Of a stretch of DNA of 60,494 nucleotides, positions 26,901-34,917 are shown one piece after another (positions within the stretch are counted from its first letter, which is position 1; the number at the start of each line of letters is the position of its first letter). The notes under the pieces were generated by a model. It did not search any database. It saw only the letters and a program-made list of their open reading frames with translations, and was not told the origin of the DNA. The translations under genes and the position numbers were made by a program. This stretch comes from an uncultured Acetatifactor sp. (GTDB taxonomy: Bacteria > Bacillota > Clostridia > Lachnospirales > Lachnospiraceae), in contig CAJUAP010000002.1 of assembly GCA_910584435.1 (NCBI GenBank), forward strand, positions 45,401 through 105,894, in the 5' to 3' direction.

Positions 26901-27849
26901 TATTCTCTATCTGATATTTATATTCGTTCTGAATTTCTTCTGCAAATGCATCCAGCACTTGAGAGCCATATCCTGCTGCCTTCAGATAACTCCCACGATA
27001 TACCTGGGCAATAAACTGGCAAATGGTGCTTTTTCCATTCCCAGGCCCTCCAATCAGAATATAGTTTTCATTCCGCTCTAATTCGCCGCCTTCCTCCCTT
27101 TTGTATCCCAAAGTTCCATTTCCCAACGCAAATACATGCGCCGCAAATTTATATGTTTTCCTCTCTTCCCTGTCCAGCACATTGATATCAATACAAACTT
27201 TATCAATGGATATTTTCTTTTCCGTTGCCGAGCCTGCCTGCTCCATCCGTGTATATAATTCCTCTTCAAATTCACGGGCCAGATATCTTTTAAGCAATTC
27301 CGCTTCTTCCTGTTCCTGCCGTTCCTGCGTTTCCAGCATATGCATCAGCACATCCCCCGGAAGGATATGGCCCGCATAACATTTTGCCACATCTCTGTTA
27401 TTGTCAAGTATGGCACATATCTCATCATAGCCTCTCACATAAAAATGCTTAATGATATCATTATTGGCTTTCACATATGCATTGATTTTATCTTTGACGC
27501 CTGTATCTTTTGCCGGTGTCAGCACAACATTTGTATAGAATACATAATTATCGGGGATATATTCTGCTTCTTTCTCCCGGAAACGCTTTAATTCTTTGTC
27601 AATTTCACCCACCAGCCAGGTATAATCATCTGTCTTGGTCGTAATATATTTGTATTTGACCTGCCCTATGGTACGGCCCTGAAACACCGTCCCTCCGCCA
27701 TCTCTGATCGTCCCTTCAAACACAAACTCCCTCTGTCCGTCCGGCCCTAACCCATACTGCTCGCATTTTACGCCGAATATCCCTTCGTTCAGGCTTCTGA
27801 CCATATTTTCAAATGAATCAGAATCCATTTTACTGAAATCATAACGCAT
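23932..27849 (-). CDS. PD-(D/E)XK nuclease-NACHT NTPase, predicted antiphage NLR-like protein
   Basis: 1305 residues. The N-terminal domain (about 1-165) looks like an Mrr-type nuclease: helix FENMVRSLNE, then GLGPDGQREFVFEG (Asp37, Glu41) and IGQVKYKY (Gln63-x-Lys65). A STAND/NACHT ATPase follows: Walker A GGPGNGKST (267-275), Walker B IFFFDGLDE (373-381) with the NACHT-type GLDE, and a sensor-like VIGTTRPQGY (412-421). The C-terminal about 750 residues are helical and could be the sensing part. By analogy with Avs and bNACHT proteins, ligand recognition would trigger oligomerisation and DNA cleavage; this is inference. Codon use is AT-richer than in the flanking housekeeping genes, suggesting acquisition. 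Confidence 0.8.
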   Translation of the reverse strand: MRYDFSKMDSDSFENMVRSLNEGIFGVKCEQYGLGPDGQREFVFEGTIRDGGGTVFQGRTIGQVKYKYITTKTDDYTWLVGEIDKELKRFREKEAEYIPDNYVFYTNVVLTPAKDTGVKDKINAYVKANNDIIKHFYVRGYDEICAILDNNRDVAKCYAGHILPGDVLMHMLETQERQEQEEAELLKRYLAREFEEELYTRMEQAGSATEKKISIDKVCIDINVLDREERKTYKFAAHVFALGNGTLGYKREEGGELERNENYILIGGPGNGKSTICQFIAQVYRGSYLKAAGYGSQVLDAFAEEIQNEYKYQIENNRIPFKIVLREYAAWINRKKDENISVIQYMKDRIKKLVGDTVSTKTMRRMLGELAWIFFFDGLDEVPESSNRQEVLRQIHIFISMELKELSCDCMVIGTTRPQGYNHDFDETRYQHLEVAELTKEDCHGYIHKLFHLMEEQTEKREGYIRIMKEALEDEVTCRLMKTPLQITIISILVKSGGKPPHERYSLFRQYYDTVVRREKQKEIVATLNDNTGWLEEMHYLIGYKLQCESEGEENPSAEISRENLEAAIGDYIEENQDNFYEAESGTAEKAEEFLMTITERICFLCENREGYYSFSIRSIQEYFAGTYLIKDKTDGEALRNIEQIAYSSYWRNTLLFTLGYIELERKSLEPEIGRLCEQMNGKDNIMKTDYSLENLCLFGSWLAIDILAEDIFRGKQQDKYVALAAKVLEVAECDKVKDFQNFSLITGAQREKLLRYIDEHYLEKGEFLEKIFKLYLTLNENHKNHLEAEVKGLAERLSEERQLMLAIYILEYGVGGSEEIYRMAKCWIEEALAQDKVKFFLPYDVLVELSDTVDAGINTILKKNLFLQWLFCDDWRLQERDVSDKLGVYMKTARSCFASLYSLSCENRIEVKIIEEVGVYVRNEEANRTELEALQTELRRMKLDYLADFCSFLLKPSFGKYQQLCNQLEREEEYIQGRYKSILEEYAGNVSFDTEKEFNVWMSARGVDYEKLIGGDIKELQCRKIGLKCTVYICGHIALDKLTENDVICLEALSVLNEGFFKMYMFVAEILISQMQQISDMSEETAQYILSIICEAIRRKYYGYWMYEMIGVLLASKYKKELWNRVPDLVYAEQMIQRKLLHRTKIIRLAKCIREKEIQDIISNIVDKIVYDEQENSYLSVIPLLIGEKVDLKSCISENRMKKLEQIEWTRDVNILTMKLLKMCVVKNDDPHKVIEEILEVNMPRKAIFMELENMLRCCVVDNKEKIWVVVYQKLENEDFEDCQKIREGIMDDMMEARCNAVTR

Positions 27850-28133
27850 TTTGAATTCTCCTTTGTACTTCCGTTATTCTGACAAGTAAAATGCCCAGAC
27901 TTCCTGCTCAAATCACTTCAAATTATGGGTATAAGACAATGGCAAATTACTCCTCACAGATAATTTACCACATTGCATGATTTCCGGCAACCAAATCTCA
28001 TATAAATATCTGAGCTTTTTTACGATTTCGCTGCACCACCGCACTCTTAAATGCTTGCATCATAACTGGCGACACTCCTTATAATCCTCATCAAATACAA
28101 CAGGACTGTTCTTCCGCAGGCTTTTGTCCACTC

Positions 28134-29783
28134 TCAATCATCAGTGTCTTGGCCACAATAAAGGCTCCATTCTTCTGCAGACTCATATAATTCCTCATTT
28201 AAAACCAGCGCCATTATCAGACGGTTCAACCCCCTGTCATCCGCCTTTACGCGAACCATTGGATAATATCGTTCATATGATTCCGGATGCTGCTCCATAT
28301 CCGCAAATATATTGCTCCAATCCTTATCCCGAAGCAAGAGCTGCTGGTTCTGCTCAATTAAAAAAACGCACCTCTCTTCATGGGATTTTTCCATCAATTC
28401 TTTATATTGTCTTTCTTCTGTGATACTACGATAAAATAAAAATGATTTACCAACCGCTTCTTTCAGCGCCGGAGTAATCGTACTGCCTTTTTTATATTCC
28501 ATCAGGTCTTCATAATCGGTATTTACATATTGCTCCTGCATATTCTGCATTTCATTCGTTTTCTTATGGATTAACTGATTAAAAACCTCTGCCGCATCTG
28601 TGTCTGCCATTTCCGTTAGTTCTTTCTCTGTTATATTTTCCCTGGAAACATCTATTTCCGGAGCCGCCGCTTCCCGTTCAAGATATTGGTCTATATATTG
28701 ATCTACATCGCATTGATCACCCATTCCATTCTTCAATGACGCCCTGATTTCCTCTATTGGTATATAACGGTCTACCTTTCGATTATGTGCAGAGCCAAAT
28801 GCAAAATCCGCAAATAGTGTCCATATGCTGTATGGCTGTTCTGCCCCCTGTTGTATATCCAAACAGTCATCAGTATTTTTTTCTTTGATATGCAGCTTGG
28901 AATCCATAACCGCATTGATAAATTTTTCACACTGAAGATTTCCTTCACGATCCTTCATGTGTGCAATCCGGCATAGCTCTTCAAGTCCTGCCCCCGAAGA
29001 CAGATATTCTCTCAAAACCTTCGTAAATCCCCTCGTTCCGATAAAACTGTGTGAAAACCTTTTTTCCCAGTATGCCCGTATGATTTCTGCGTGAAAATGA
29101 CTTCTCATATACTGATAAAACATTTTGTCTTTCTCACCCAAATAAAAGCGTTCAAATGCCTCTGTTTTTTCAATCTCTTCTATTGGCAGCCGCTGAATGC
29201 GCCTGTACAGCCGATCCACATCGCAGCGTGCGGGGACCTGAATCGGCTGCTTCAGATACCGGTTTGCCATCTCTACTGCTTTGCGGCATTGTCCCTGTGT
29301 GATATCCCCATAAACAAACGCCTTCTCTCCTAACCGGTCTTCCATCAGACAGGCAATCGACAGCAAATACATATGATAGGGTTTCCCTTGTGTTTTTGCA
29401 CCCCATAATGAATATGTGCGGCCAAACCTTTTGTCTTTCCAGTCATAATCCATATAGGTCGGCAGCGCACCCATCATCGCATCTTGGGCCTCCCTGTCTA
29501 TTTTTTCTCTGTCAACAAGATTCCGGGGCAGATAATAATCTTCTGCCTGTTTTAATGTGTCGTAATCCATTTCCGCATGCCAGCCATATTCCATGCCGCT
29601 GCGATCAGAGCTTTGCCGCTCCCTGGTTCTGACGGCACACACGACCTGCTTTCCAAAATAAGTAATTGTTCCCCTTTCCGCAAGCGGAAAAGCATTCACA
29701 AGTTCCAGTGATTCCTGATACACCCTGTTCCACTCTTCTTCTGTTGTGCTTTTTGATACTTCCAGGTGAATAAATATTCCCAT
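28134..29783 (-). CDS. Unrecognised 549-residue soluble protein beside the NACHT gene
   Basis: 549 residues, no known domain recognised. It begins MGIFIHLEVSKSTTEEEW and continues with a region rich in charged and aromatic residues (YGWHAEMDYDTLKQAEDYYL, then GRTYSLWGAKTQGKPYHMYL). There is no signal peptide, transmembrane helix or obvious catalytic motif. The first about 200 residues look like a compact alpha/beta domain; the rest is probably helical. It ends 284 bp before the NACHT gene on the same strand and shares its AT-richer composition. It might belong to the same island, but the gap argues against tight co-translation. The ATG at 29783 has AAAGGAGCAG upstream. Confidence 0.6.
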   Translation of the reverse strand: MGIFIHLEVSKSTTEEEWNRVYQESLELVNAFPLAERGTITYFGKQVVCAVRTRERQSSDRSGMEYGWHAEMDYDTLKQAEDYYLPRNLVDREKIDREAQDAMMGALPTYMDYDWKDKRFGRTYSLWGAKTQGKPYHMYLLSIACLMEDRLGEKAFVYGDITQGQCRKAVEMANRYLKQPIQVPARCDVDRLYRRIQRLPIEEIEKTEAFERFYLGEKDKMFYQYMRSHFHAEIIRAYWEKRFSHSFIGTRGFTKVLREYLSSGAGLEELCRIAHMKDREGNLQCEKFINAVMDSKLHIKEKNTDDCLDIQQGAEQPYSIWTLFADFAFGSAHNRKVDRYIPIEEIRASLKNGMGDQCDVDQYIDQYLEREAAAPEIDVSRENITEKELTEMADTDAAEVFNQLIHKKTNEMQNMQEQYVNTDYEDLMEYKKGSTITPALKEAVGKSFLFYRSITEERQYKELMEKSHEERCVFLIEQNQQLLLRDKDWSNIFADMEQHPESYERYYPMVRVKADDRGLNRLIMALVLNEELYESAEEWSLYCGQDTDD

Positions 29784-29991
29784 AAACTGCTCCTTTCCAG
29801 CTGCCCGGCTGTTTTATCTGAAACCGGCCTCCAATCTGCTCCAGGAACATTATATATCATTTTTTTATAAATTTCATTGGACAGATAATCCAAAATATAC
29901 ACAAATATCTGTTTTTCAGTTCGTCCAAAAACAGACAGCTTTATACCACCTAAAAAAGCCGCCTCATTCGCAGAGGACATCCCCTTGCTTC

Positions 29992-30519
29992 TTATACCAT
30001 CCACCTTGTCAGCACCACGCTCATCACCGTCCCCACCAATGTCGCCAGCAGCGCCCCTGTCAGGGTATATCTGGTTTTCGTCACCTTGGCCGCCAGGAAG
30101 TAGACGCTCATGGTGTAGAATACCGTTTCCGTACAGCTCATCAAAATGGATGTCAGCATCCCGGCATAGGAATCCGGCCCGGAAGTCCGGAATATATCCA
30201 ATACCAGCCCTGTTGCCGCAGACGAAGAGAAAAGCTTCACCACAAGCAGCGGCATCAATTGGGCTGGCAATCCAACAGCTGTAGTCACAGGCCCCAGCAG
30301 CGTTCCCAGCATATCAAAAAAGCCGGAAGCCCTCAGCATTCCCACCGCTACCAGCAGACCAATCAGTGTAGGCACTATGTCAACAACAATTTTCAGCCCG
30401 TCTTTTGCCCCCTTTAAAAAAGTCTCATACACTTTTACTTTGGATACAAAACCATACCCGACAATAAAGAATATGAGTAATGGAATTACAATGTCCGAAA
30501 GATGCGCCAGCACATTCAT
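29992..30519 (-). CDS. spmB: Spore maturation protein B
   Basis: 175 residues, normal SpmB length, with about five transmembrane helices and nucleoside-transporter-like gate features (VDIVPTLIGLLVAVGMLRASG, LVVKLFSSSAATGL, SILMSCTETVFYTMSVYF). In Bacillus, SpmA and SpmB are needed for proper spore core dehydration. The start overlaps the spmA stop by four bases (ATGA), giving coupled translation. Confidence 0.95.
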   Translation of the reverse strand: MNVLAHLSDIVIPLLIFFIVGYGFVSKVKVYETFLKGAKDGLKIVVDIVPTLIGLLVAVGMLRASGFFDMLGTLLGPVTTAVGLPAQLMPLLVVKLFSSSAATGLVLDIFRTSGPDSYAGMLTSILMSCTETVFYTMSVYFLAAKVTKTRYTLTGALLATLVGTVMSVVLTRWMV

Positions 30520-31430
30520 ACCACTTTCCCTCCCCTGCCTTTCCTTCCTGAGGCTAACAGTGAATTATCCTTTTGCGTAACTTTCCTGCGGCCAATATTT
30601 TCCCTGCCGCCATATAAGATTTCTGCTGCTTTTAAATCCTTTGCGTCCTCTGTCCTGTAATATACCGCACTGCCTTTCCCATGGTCTTTCAGCTTACAAT
30701 ACACCACTGCCGCAAAAGAACTGAACAAAGTAGCCGCAATGGCCGGGACGATTATGGCAGCAGGGTCAGCACTGCCGTATTGCGCCCTATAAGCAATCAT
30801 ATTTACCGGAATCAACTGCAGAGATGATATATTTAAAATTAAAAAGGTACACATTTCATTGCTGGCACGTCTGTTTCTTCCTGCATCTTCCGGCCGCGTT
30901 TTTCCCATGCCAGCCCCCTTCCTGGCAGCCTTCTGCGGATATGCGGAAGGCTGCCCATGGTTTGAGGAAGCATAATTCTCAGCGCCGCCTTTTCGCATCA
31001 TCGGGCTGCTTTGTTCCATGGAACCGCCCCTTGATTCCAGATATTCGGGATTCCCCCTCTCCGCCTCCAGCTTCGCCAGTTCTTCCATGGCTTTCAGCCC
31101 CGCCGGGGTACACGCCCAGCCCAGCCCAAGCACATTGGCGATGATATTGGTCGCTATGTACCCCCTTGCCGGGTGCTTTTCCGGAATTCTTGGAAACATA
31201 AACCTCATGAAAGGCGAAATTCCCCTTGTGAGCTTTTCCACCAGTCCTGCCTTGTCCGCTATCTCCATCAATCCCATCCACAGCGCAACCACACCGGCCA
31301 TGGTAATACAGAGAGAAATTGCTTCCCCCGCACTGTCCAGCGCCGCATCCGTCACGTCGCTCATATGTCCTGTTATTGCTCCATAAATTACCGCCAGCAG
31401 TATCATCACTGCCCAGATTGCATTTAACAT
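30516..31430 (-). CDS. spmA: Spore maturation protein A with an internal insertion and C-terminal extension
   Basis: 304 residues against about 190-200 in typical SpmA. The conserved core is present: MAGVVALWMGLMEIADKAGL, NIIANVLGLGWACTPAGLKA and MCTFLILNISSLQLIPVNMI. Between GLKAMEELAKL and NEMCTFLI lies an extra hydrophilic stretch of roughly 55 residues rich in Gly, Ser, Arg and Lys (about residues 130-188). After the last membrane helix there is a charged tail of about 65 residues. Both look like low-complexity additions rather than domains. The ATG at 31430 is preferred to a TTG 15 bases upstream because GGTGG precedes it. Confidence 0.9.
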   Translation of the reverse strand: MLNAIWAVMILLAVIYGAITGHMSDVTDAALDSAGEAISLCITMAGVVALWMGLMEIADKAGLVEKLTRGISPFMRFMFPRIPEKHPARGYIATNIIANVLGLGWACTPAGLKAMEELAKLEAERGNPEYLESRGGSMEQSSPMMRKGGAENYASSNHGQPSAYPQKAARKGAGMGKTRPEDAGRNRRASNEMCTFLILNISSLQLIPVNMIAYRAQYGSADPAAIIVPAIAATLFSSFAAVVYCKLKDHGKGSAVYYRTEDAKDLKAAEILYGGRENIGRRKVTQKDNSLLASGRKGRGGKVV

Positions 31431-31516
31431 ACCTTTTTCCACCAAAATATGATTATTTTATCTTATGTAAAACAGATCTCTTCCATACCATTTTGCAGCA
31501 GAATCCTGCTTCTATG

Positions 31517-31564
31517 TCAAAAGCCATGCAGCAGTTCTGGTTATTGTCAGAACTTCCGCATGGC
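31517..31564 (-). terminator. Terminator of the 1034-residue protein operon
   Basis: On the minus strand GCCATGC (31564-31558) and GCATGGC (31529-31523) enclose AGTTCTG and CAGAACT, giving a long stem with a small internal bulge, followed by TTTTGAC. It is downstream of the gene ending at 31813. Confidence 0.65.
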
Positions 31565-31615
31565 TCTCCTGTCAATTGACGTTTCTGCACACCGATAAAA
31601 CTTGTCATGAGCCCC

Positions 31616-31782
31616 TGCTGCAGACCATCGGCAAGGTACCTATGCTCATTTTCCTACTGTAAATTCCAACGGTCTGCAGTACATAGCGCACCAAATAAAT
31701 TTGCATTGTAACCCGACTGCATAGCGCCAGCCAGGTGCTTTCCCGGAAGCATTACTGTAAATTCTGGCGGTCTGCAGTATAA
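31616..31782. repeat. 98-bp-spaced direct repeats with a 14-bp inverted arm
   Basis: ACTGTAAATTC plus GGTCTGCAGTA occur at 31656-31681 and again at 31754-31779, a period of 98. CTGCAGACC near 31617-31625 is the inverse of GGTCTGCAG at 31671, so the first copy could fold into a stem of about 14 bp. It lies in the 3' region of the 1034-residue gene before the terminator. Confidence 0.7.
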
Positions 31783-31812
31783 CTCTGCTTGAATCCATGT
31801 GTGCAGGACACA

Positions 31813-34800
31813 TCATGGAGCCCCGACACCTGCACCGCTTCCGCTATGCTCACTTCCCAGGAACTGTTCTATTCTTTCCAGCAAACGCTCCAATTCTTCC
31901 TCTGTCAAATCCGATATTCCCTCAAGCACCTCCATAATCTCGTCCGGCTCTCCGCTTCCCGGAGCACCTCCGTCAGCTTCAATCCCTGCCGGCTCTCCGC
32001 TTCCCGGAGCACCTCCGTCAGCTTCAATTCCTGCCGGCTCTCCGCTTCCCGGAGCACCTCCGTCAGTTTCAATTCCTGCCGGCTCACCGCTTCCCGGAGT
32101 ACCTCCGTCAACTTCAATTCCTGCCGGCTCTCCGCTTCCCTTGCCGCCGGAGCCGTTTGTGGACAGAAAATCACGTAAATTATCCAACTCCCCTTTTGTG
32201 TCATAACCATGATCCTTCACATAATCCTTTATGGCATTCTGCAGCAATTCCCTTTCCTTCTGAGAATAGCTTTCCATAATCTGTTTTGTGCTGTTTTGCA
32301 GCTCCGTCCTGTAAGCATCACGTATCTGAGACAGATTATCCGCATTCAATGTGGTTTCCGTCCCCAGAGAGCGATTCAGCTCTCGAAGATAGGAATCACT
32401 GTCCACCCCCATGGGAGGTGTAATTTCTCCACGTTCCAGACGATCTATTGTATCCTGTATATCATTCATCTTATTCTGATGACGCAGGTTCTCCGCATCT
32501 ATCTCCGTCTGCCTCCGGCCATGCAGACGGCTCTCCATATCGGCAATCTCATTCTGCCGCGAAGTCTGTATATCCTGGTGCTGCTCGCGCAGGGTCGGCT
32601 GAAGAAAATCACTGCCTTTGATTCCCGGCGTATCCAGCGTCTTCTTGAAATCACCGTAATCCCCCTTGATTCCGTAGAAATCCAATCCCAACCCCAGCGT
32701 ATCCCACAGCAAATCACCAATCCCTACATCCCCCGAACCATTTACAAAGGACTTGAAATCGTCAATGGTACTTGCAGTATCTCCCACCGTAGACACCACA
32801 TCTCCCACCAGCTTACCTCCCTGGAACACCTTAAGAGCAGTCCCCGTCATCTCCGCAGTAGGATTTGCAAAACTTGCAGCAAAATTCAACAGTTCCGCAG
32901 CCGTACAAAATAATGTCTTATTCTCCCCTTCTTCCGCACCGAAGAAATACTGCCTGGCACTTTTCCTCACATAATCCCCGGCTTTTGTATCTGTCAAGCC
33001 CACTGCAAAGGTTCCCGCTCCCGCAATCAGGCTTACAATACCTACCCCCAGAAGCGGAAAACCCAATGCCAGCCCAATGGTCAGCAGGGATATTCCCAAA
33101 ATAATACCGAACCCCGCATTCTGCATCAATCCGGCCAGGGTTCCTCCTGATTCGCTCCATCCGCCGTCATCCGCTAACACCACACCCAGGCTGCTGCCGA
33201 ATAGGGCCGCGGCGCACATGGCTGTAAGGCAAAGCAGGAAAATAACAGCCGTCTTGGAACGAAGTTTTCCGGAAATGGCTCCCGGCATAAAAATCTGCAG
33301 CAGCGCAAACAACACCATCAGCACCGTCACTGCCAGCCTGACCCACCAATGATAATCCGCCGCAAACCAAAGCAGCACACTGACCAGACCATAGACGGCA
33401 AATCCCGCACTGCCGTAAAACAACAGCAGCCTGTATTTTCTGCTGTCCGGTTCCTGCTTTTCTCCCGCTTCCACCTTCTTCCTGTCTCTGGCGCATGCCC
33501 ACAAAAACGCAGTCTGCACCAGCGCATTGCCTCTCCCCTGAGCAAACATCATCAGCAGCAAAACTGCCGCCAGCACAATGGTCACAGGATTCATTATCAG
33601 AAAGCCCAGCGTCCACACCAGTGCAAAAACAATCCACATGGATTTTCTCTTTCCGTCCCACTGTCCCCCGCAATCCTTGACCGCTCCCGGAATCCCTGCC
33701 AAATCTGCAAAAAATCCCGCCTTTCTCTGCCGCAGCTGCAGAAGCAGATGCCTGAGCAATAACGTCAGCACCATCATAAGCGGCCATACCAGAAAAGCCG
33801 TATCGATCATCCCCCAGTTCATCTGCAGCCCCTTCAGACGACTGGGTGTCCGCAATGTAGCCGCCATCAGATACGGGCTCAAATCTCCCAGCTTCGCTCT
33901 TCTGTCCAGCATAAAAGTATCGTTATAATAACAAGTGATGTACATGTTATAGAAAAACAGCGCCACACCCCACAGCGGATACAGCAATAACGCCAGACTT
34001 TTCCTCCGCACCATACCCAATATCATTCTCGGAAGCCCTGTAATGATCCGTTTCAATGACCAGAAACAGAATCCTGCCCTGGATTTGGGGAAATCCGATG
34101 CTGCCGTAACCCTCTGATATTCGCTCTTCTCTTGTGGAATCTCCTCCTTCTCCCTGCTGCCGTCCGCATTTTTACTTTGATTCTCAACCTTCAGGCGTTC
34201 CAGTTCCCGGCAGATAACGCCATACCAGTCCTGAATGGCCGCCGTCTCCCGGTTCAGCTTCTTCCAGGGCAGGGAATCCGCCCCCCGGACAATCTGAATC
34301 TGTCTGCTGTCCGCAACCATAGCAGTACTGAAACGCTCCCTTGGGACACGATTGCCGGAATGGGTCAGCCTGGCTTCCCTTTGGGGTTCCAGAATCCCTC
34401 TGTTGCCTTCGGAAGCATCCTCTCCCCGCCACAGCACATTCCAATGCTGTGCCTGGAACCTGCGGCTTACCGTTTTATCCTCTAATTGCTTCTCAAATGC
34501 CCTGTATAGAGCGTCTTCCTCTTCCGCAGCCACCAGCATGGCATTCTTCCGATCCAGCAGCATCCCCACATAAGCGCCGTCCGCATAATAAAAGGTTAGA
34601 ATCTGCCCCTTTTTCTGAAGCATGGCATTTTGGAAATTCATACAATGGGGCGATTCCAGAATCCTGTCCAGCACCTTTTCCAATCCTTCCCGAAGCAGGA
34701 TACCGCCGTCCCGCTCTTCCACCATCTCTCTCTTCTGCAGATTGGCCAGGATACCGCTCCCGTTCTGGTAGATTTCAGGCCGGAAAAAATCTTCCCCCAC

Positions 34801-34917
34801 TCCGTTAATATTCTGATACCCCTTTTTTGTCATATGTATCCGCAGCAATAGGTAAAAACCGCTCAACTCCATCTGATACATGGGAATCAATACCTTATCT
34901 TTCCCCTTACTCATCAT
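31813..34917 (-). CDS. Large multi-pass membrane protein with coiled coil and 15-residue repeat tail
   Basis: 1034 residues, family not recognised. About 1-150 form a soluble domain (PMYQMELSGFYLLLRIHM, then GGILLREGLEKVLDRI) that might be winged-helix or EspG-like; this is a weak guess. About 300-680 hold some eight hydrophobic helices. A soluble region follows with LGLDFYGIKGDYGDF, a coiled coil (about 790-850) and a helical segment. Then come four copies of a Gly/Pro/Glu-rich 15-residue repeat (GSGEPAGIEADGGAP type) and a short acidic amphipathic helix (DLTEEELERLLERIEQFLGS). The ATG at 34917 follows GGAGGGAG and overlaps the propeller gene by 11 bases, so the two are co-translated. The layout recalls secretion-linked or toxin-carrier proteins, without proof. 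Confidence 0.7.
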   Translation of the reverse strand: MMSKGKDKVLIPMYQMELSGFYLLLRIHMTKKGYQNINGVGEDFFRPEIYQNGSGILANLQKREMVEERDGGILLREGLEKVLDRILESPHCMNFQNAMLQKKGQILTFYYADGAYVGMLLDRKNAMLVAAEEEDALYRAFEKQLEDKTVSRRFQAQHWNVLWRGEDASEGNRGILEPQREARLTHSGNRVPRERFSTAMVADSRQIQIVRGADSLPWKKLNRETAAIQDWYGVICRELERLKVENQSKNADGSREKEEIPQEKSEYQRVTAASDFPKSRAGFCFWSLKRIITGLPRMILGMVRRKSLALLLYPLWGVALFFYNMYITCYYNDTFMLDRRAKLGDLSPYLMAATLRTPSRLKGLQMNWGMIDTAFLVWPLMMVLTLLLRHLLLQLRQRKAGFFADLAGIPGAVKDCGGQWDGKRKSMWIVFALVWTLGFLIMNPVTIVLAAVLLLMMFAQGRGNALVQTAFLWACARDRKKVEAGEKQEPDSRKYRLLLFYGSAGFAVYGLVSVLLWFAADYHWWVRLAVTVLMVLFALLQIFMPGAISGKLRSKTAVIFLLCLTAMCAAALFGSSLGVVLADDGGWSESGGTLAGLMQNAGFGIILGISLLTIGLALGFPLLGVGIVSLIAGAGTFAVGLTDTKAGDYVRKSARQYFFGAEEGENKTLFCTAAELLNFAASFANPTAEMTGTALKVFQGGKLVGDVVSTVGDTASTIDDFKSFVNGSGDVGIGDLLWDTLGLGLDFYGIKGDYGDFKKTLDTPGIKGSDFLQPTLREQHQDIQTSRQNEIADMESRLHGRRQTEIDAENLRHQNKMNDIQDTIDRLERGEITPPMGVDSDSYLRELNRSLGTETTLNADNLSQIRDAYRTELQNSTKQIMESYSQKERELLQNAIKDYVKDHGYDTKGELDNLRDFLSTNGSGGKGSGEPAGIEVDGGTPGSGEPAGIETDGGAPGSGEPAGIEADGGAPGSGEPAGIEADGGAPGSGEPDEIMEVLEGISDLTEEELERLLERIEQFLGSEHSGSGAGVGAP
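31946..32140 (-). repeat. 45-bp in-frame tandem repeat, 4 copies
   Basis: Units start at 31946, 31991, 32036 and 32081, with a partial fifth at 32126. They encode the 15-residue GSGEPAGIE(A/T/V)DGG(A/T)P repeat near the C-terminus of the large membrane protein. Copies are nearly identical in DNA, so expansion was recent or is constrained by recombination. Confidence 0.95.

Noticed and set aside
29696..30004. 102-codon minus-strand frame between spmB and the 549-residue gene
   Set aside because: Overlaps the start of the 549-residue gene in another frame; no ribosome site; more likely promoter sequence.
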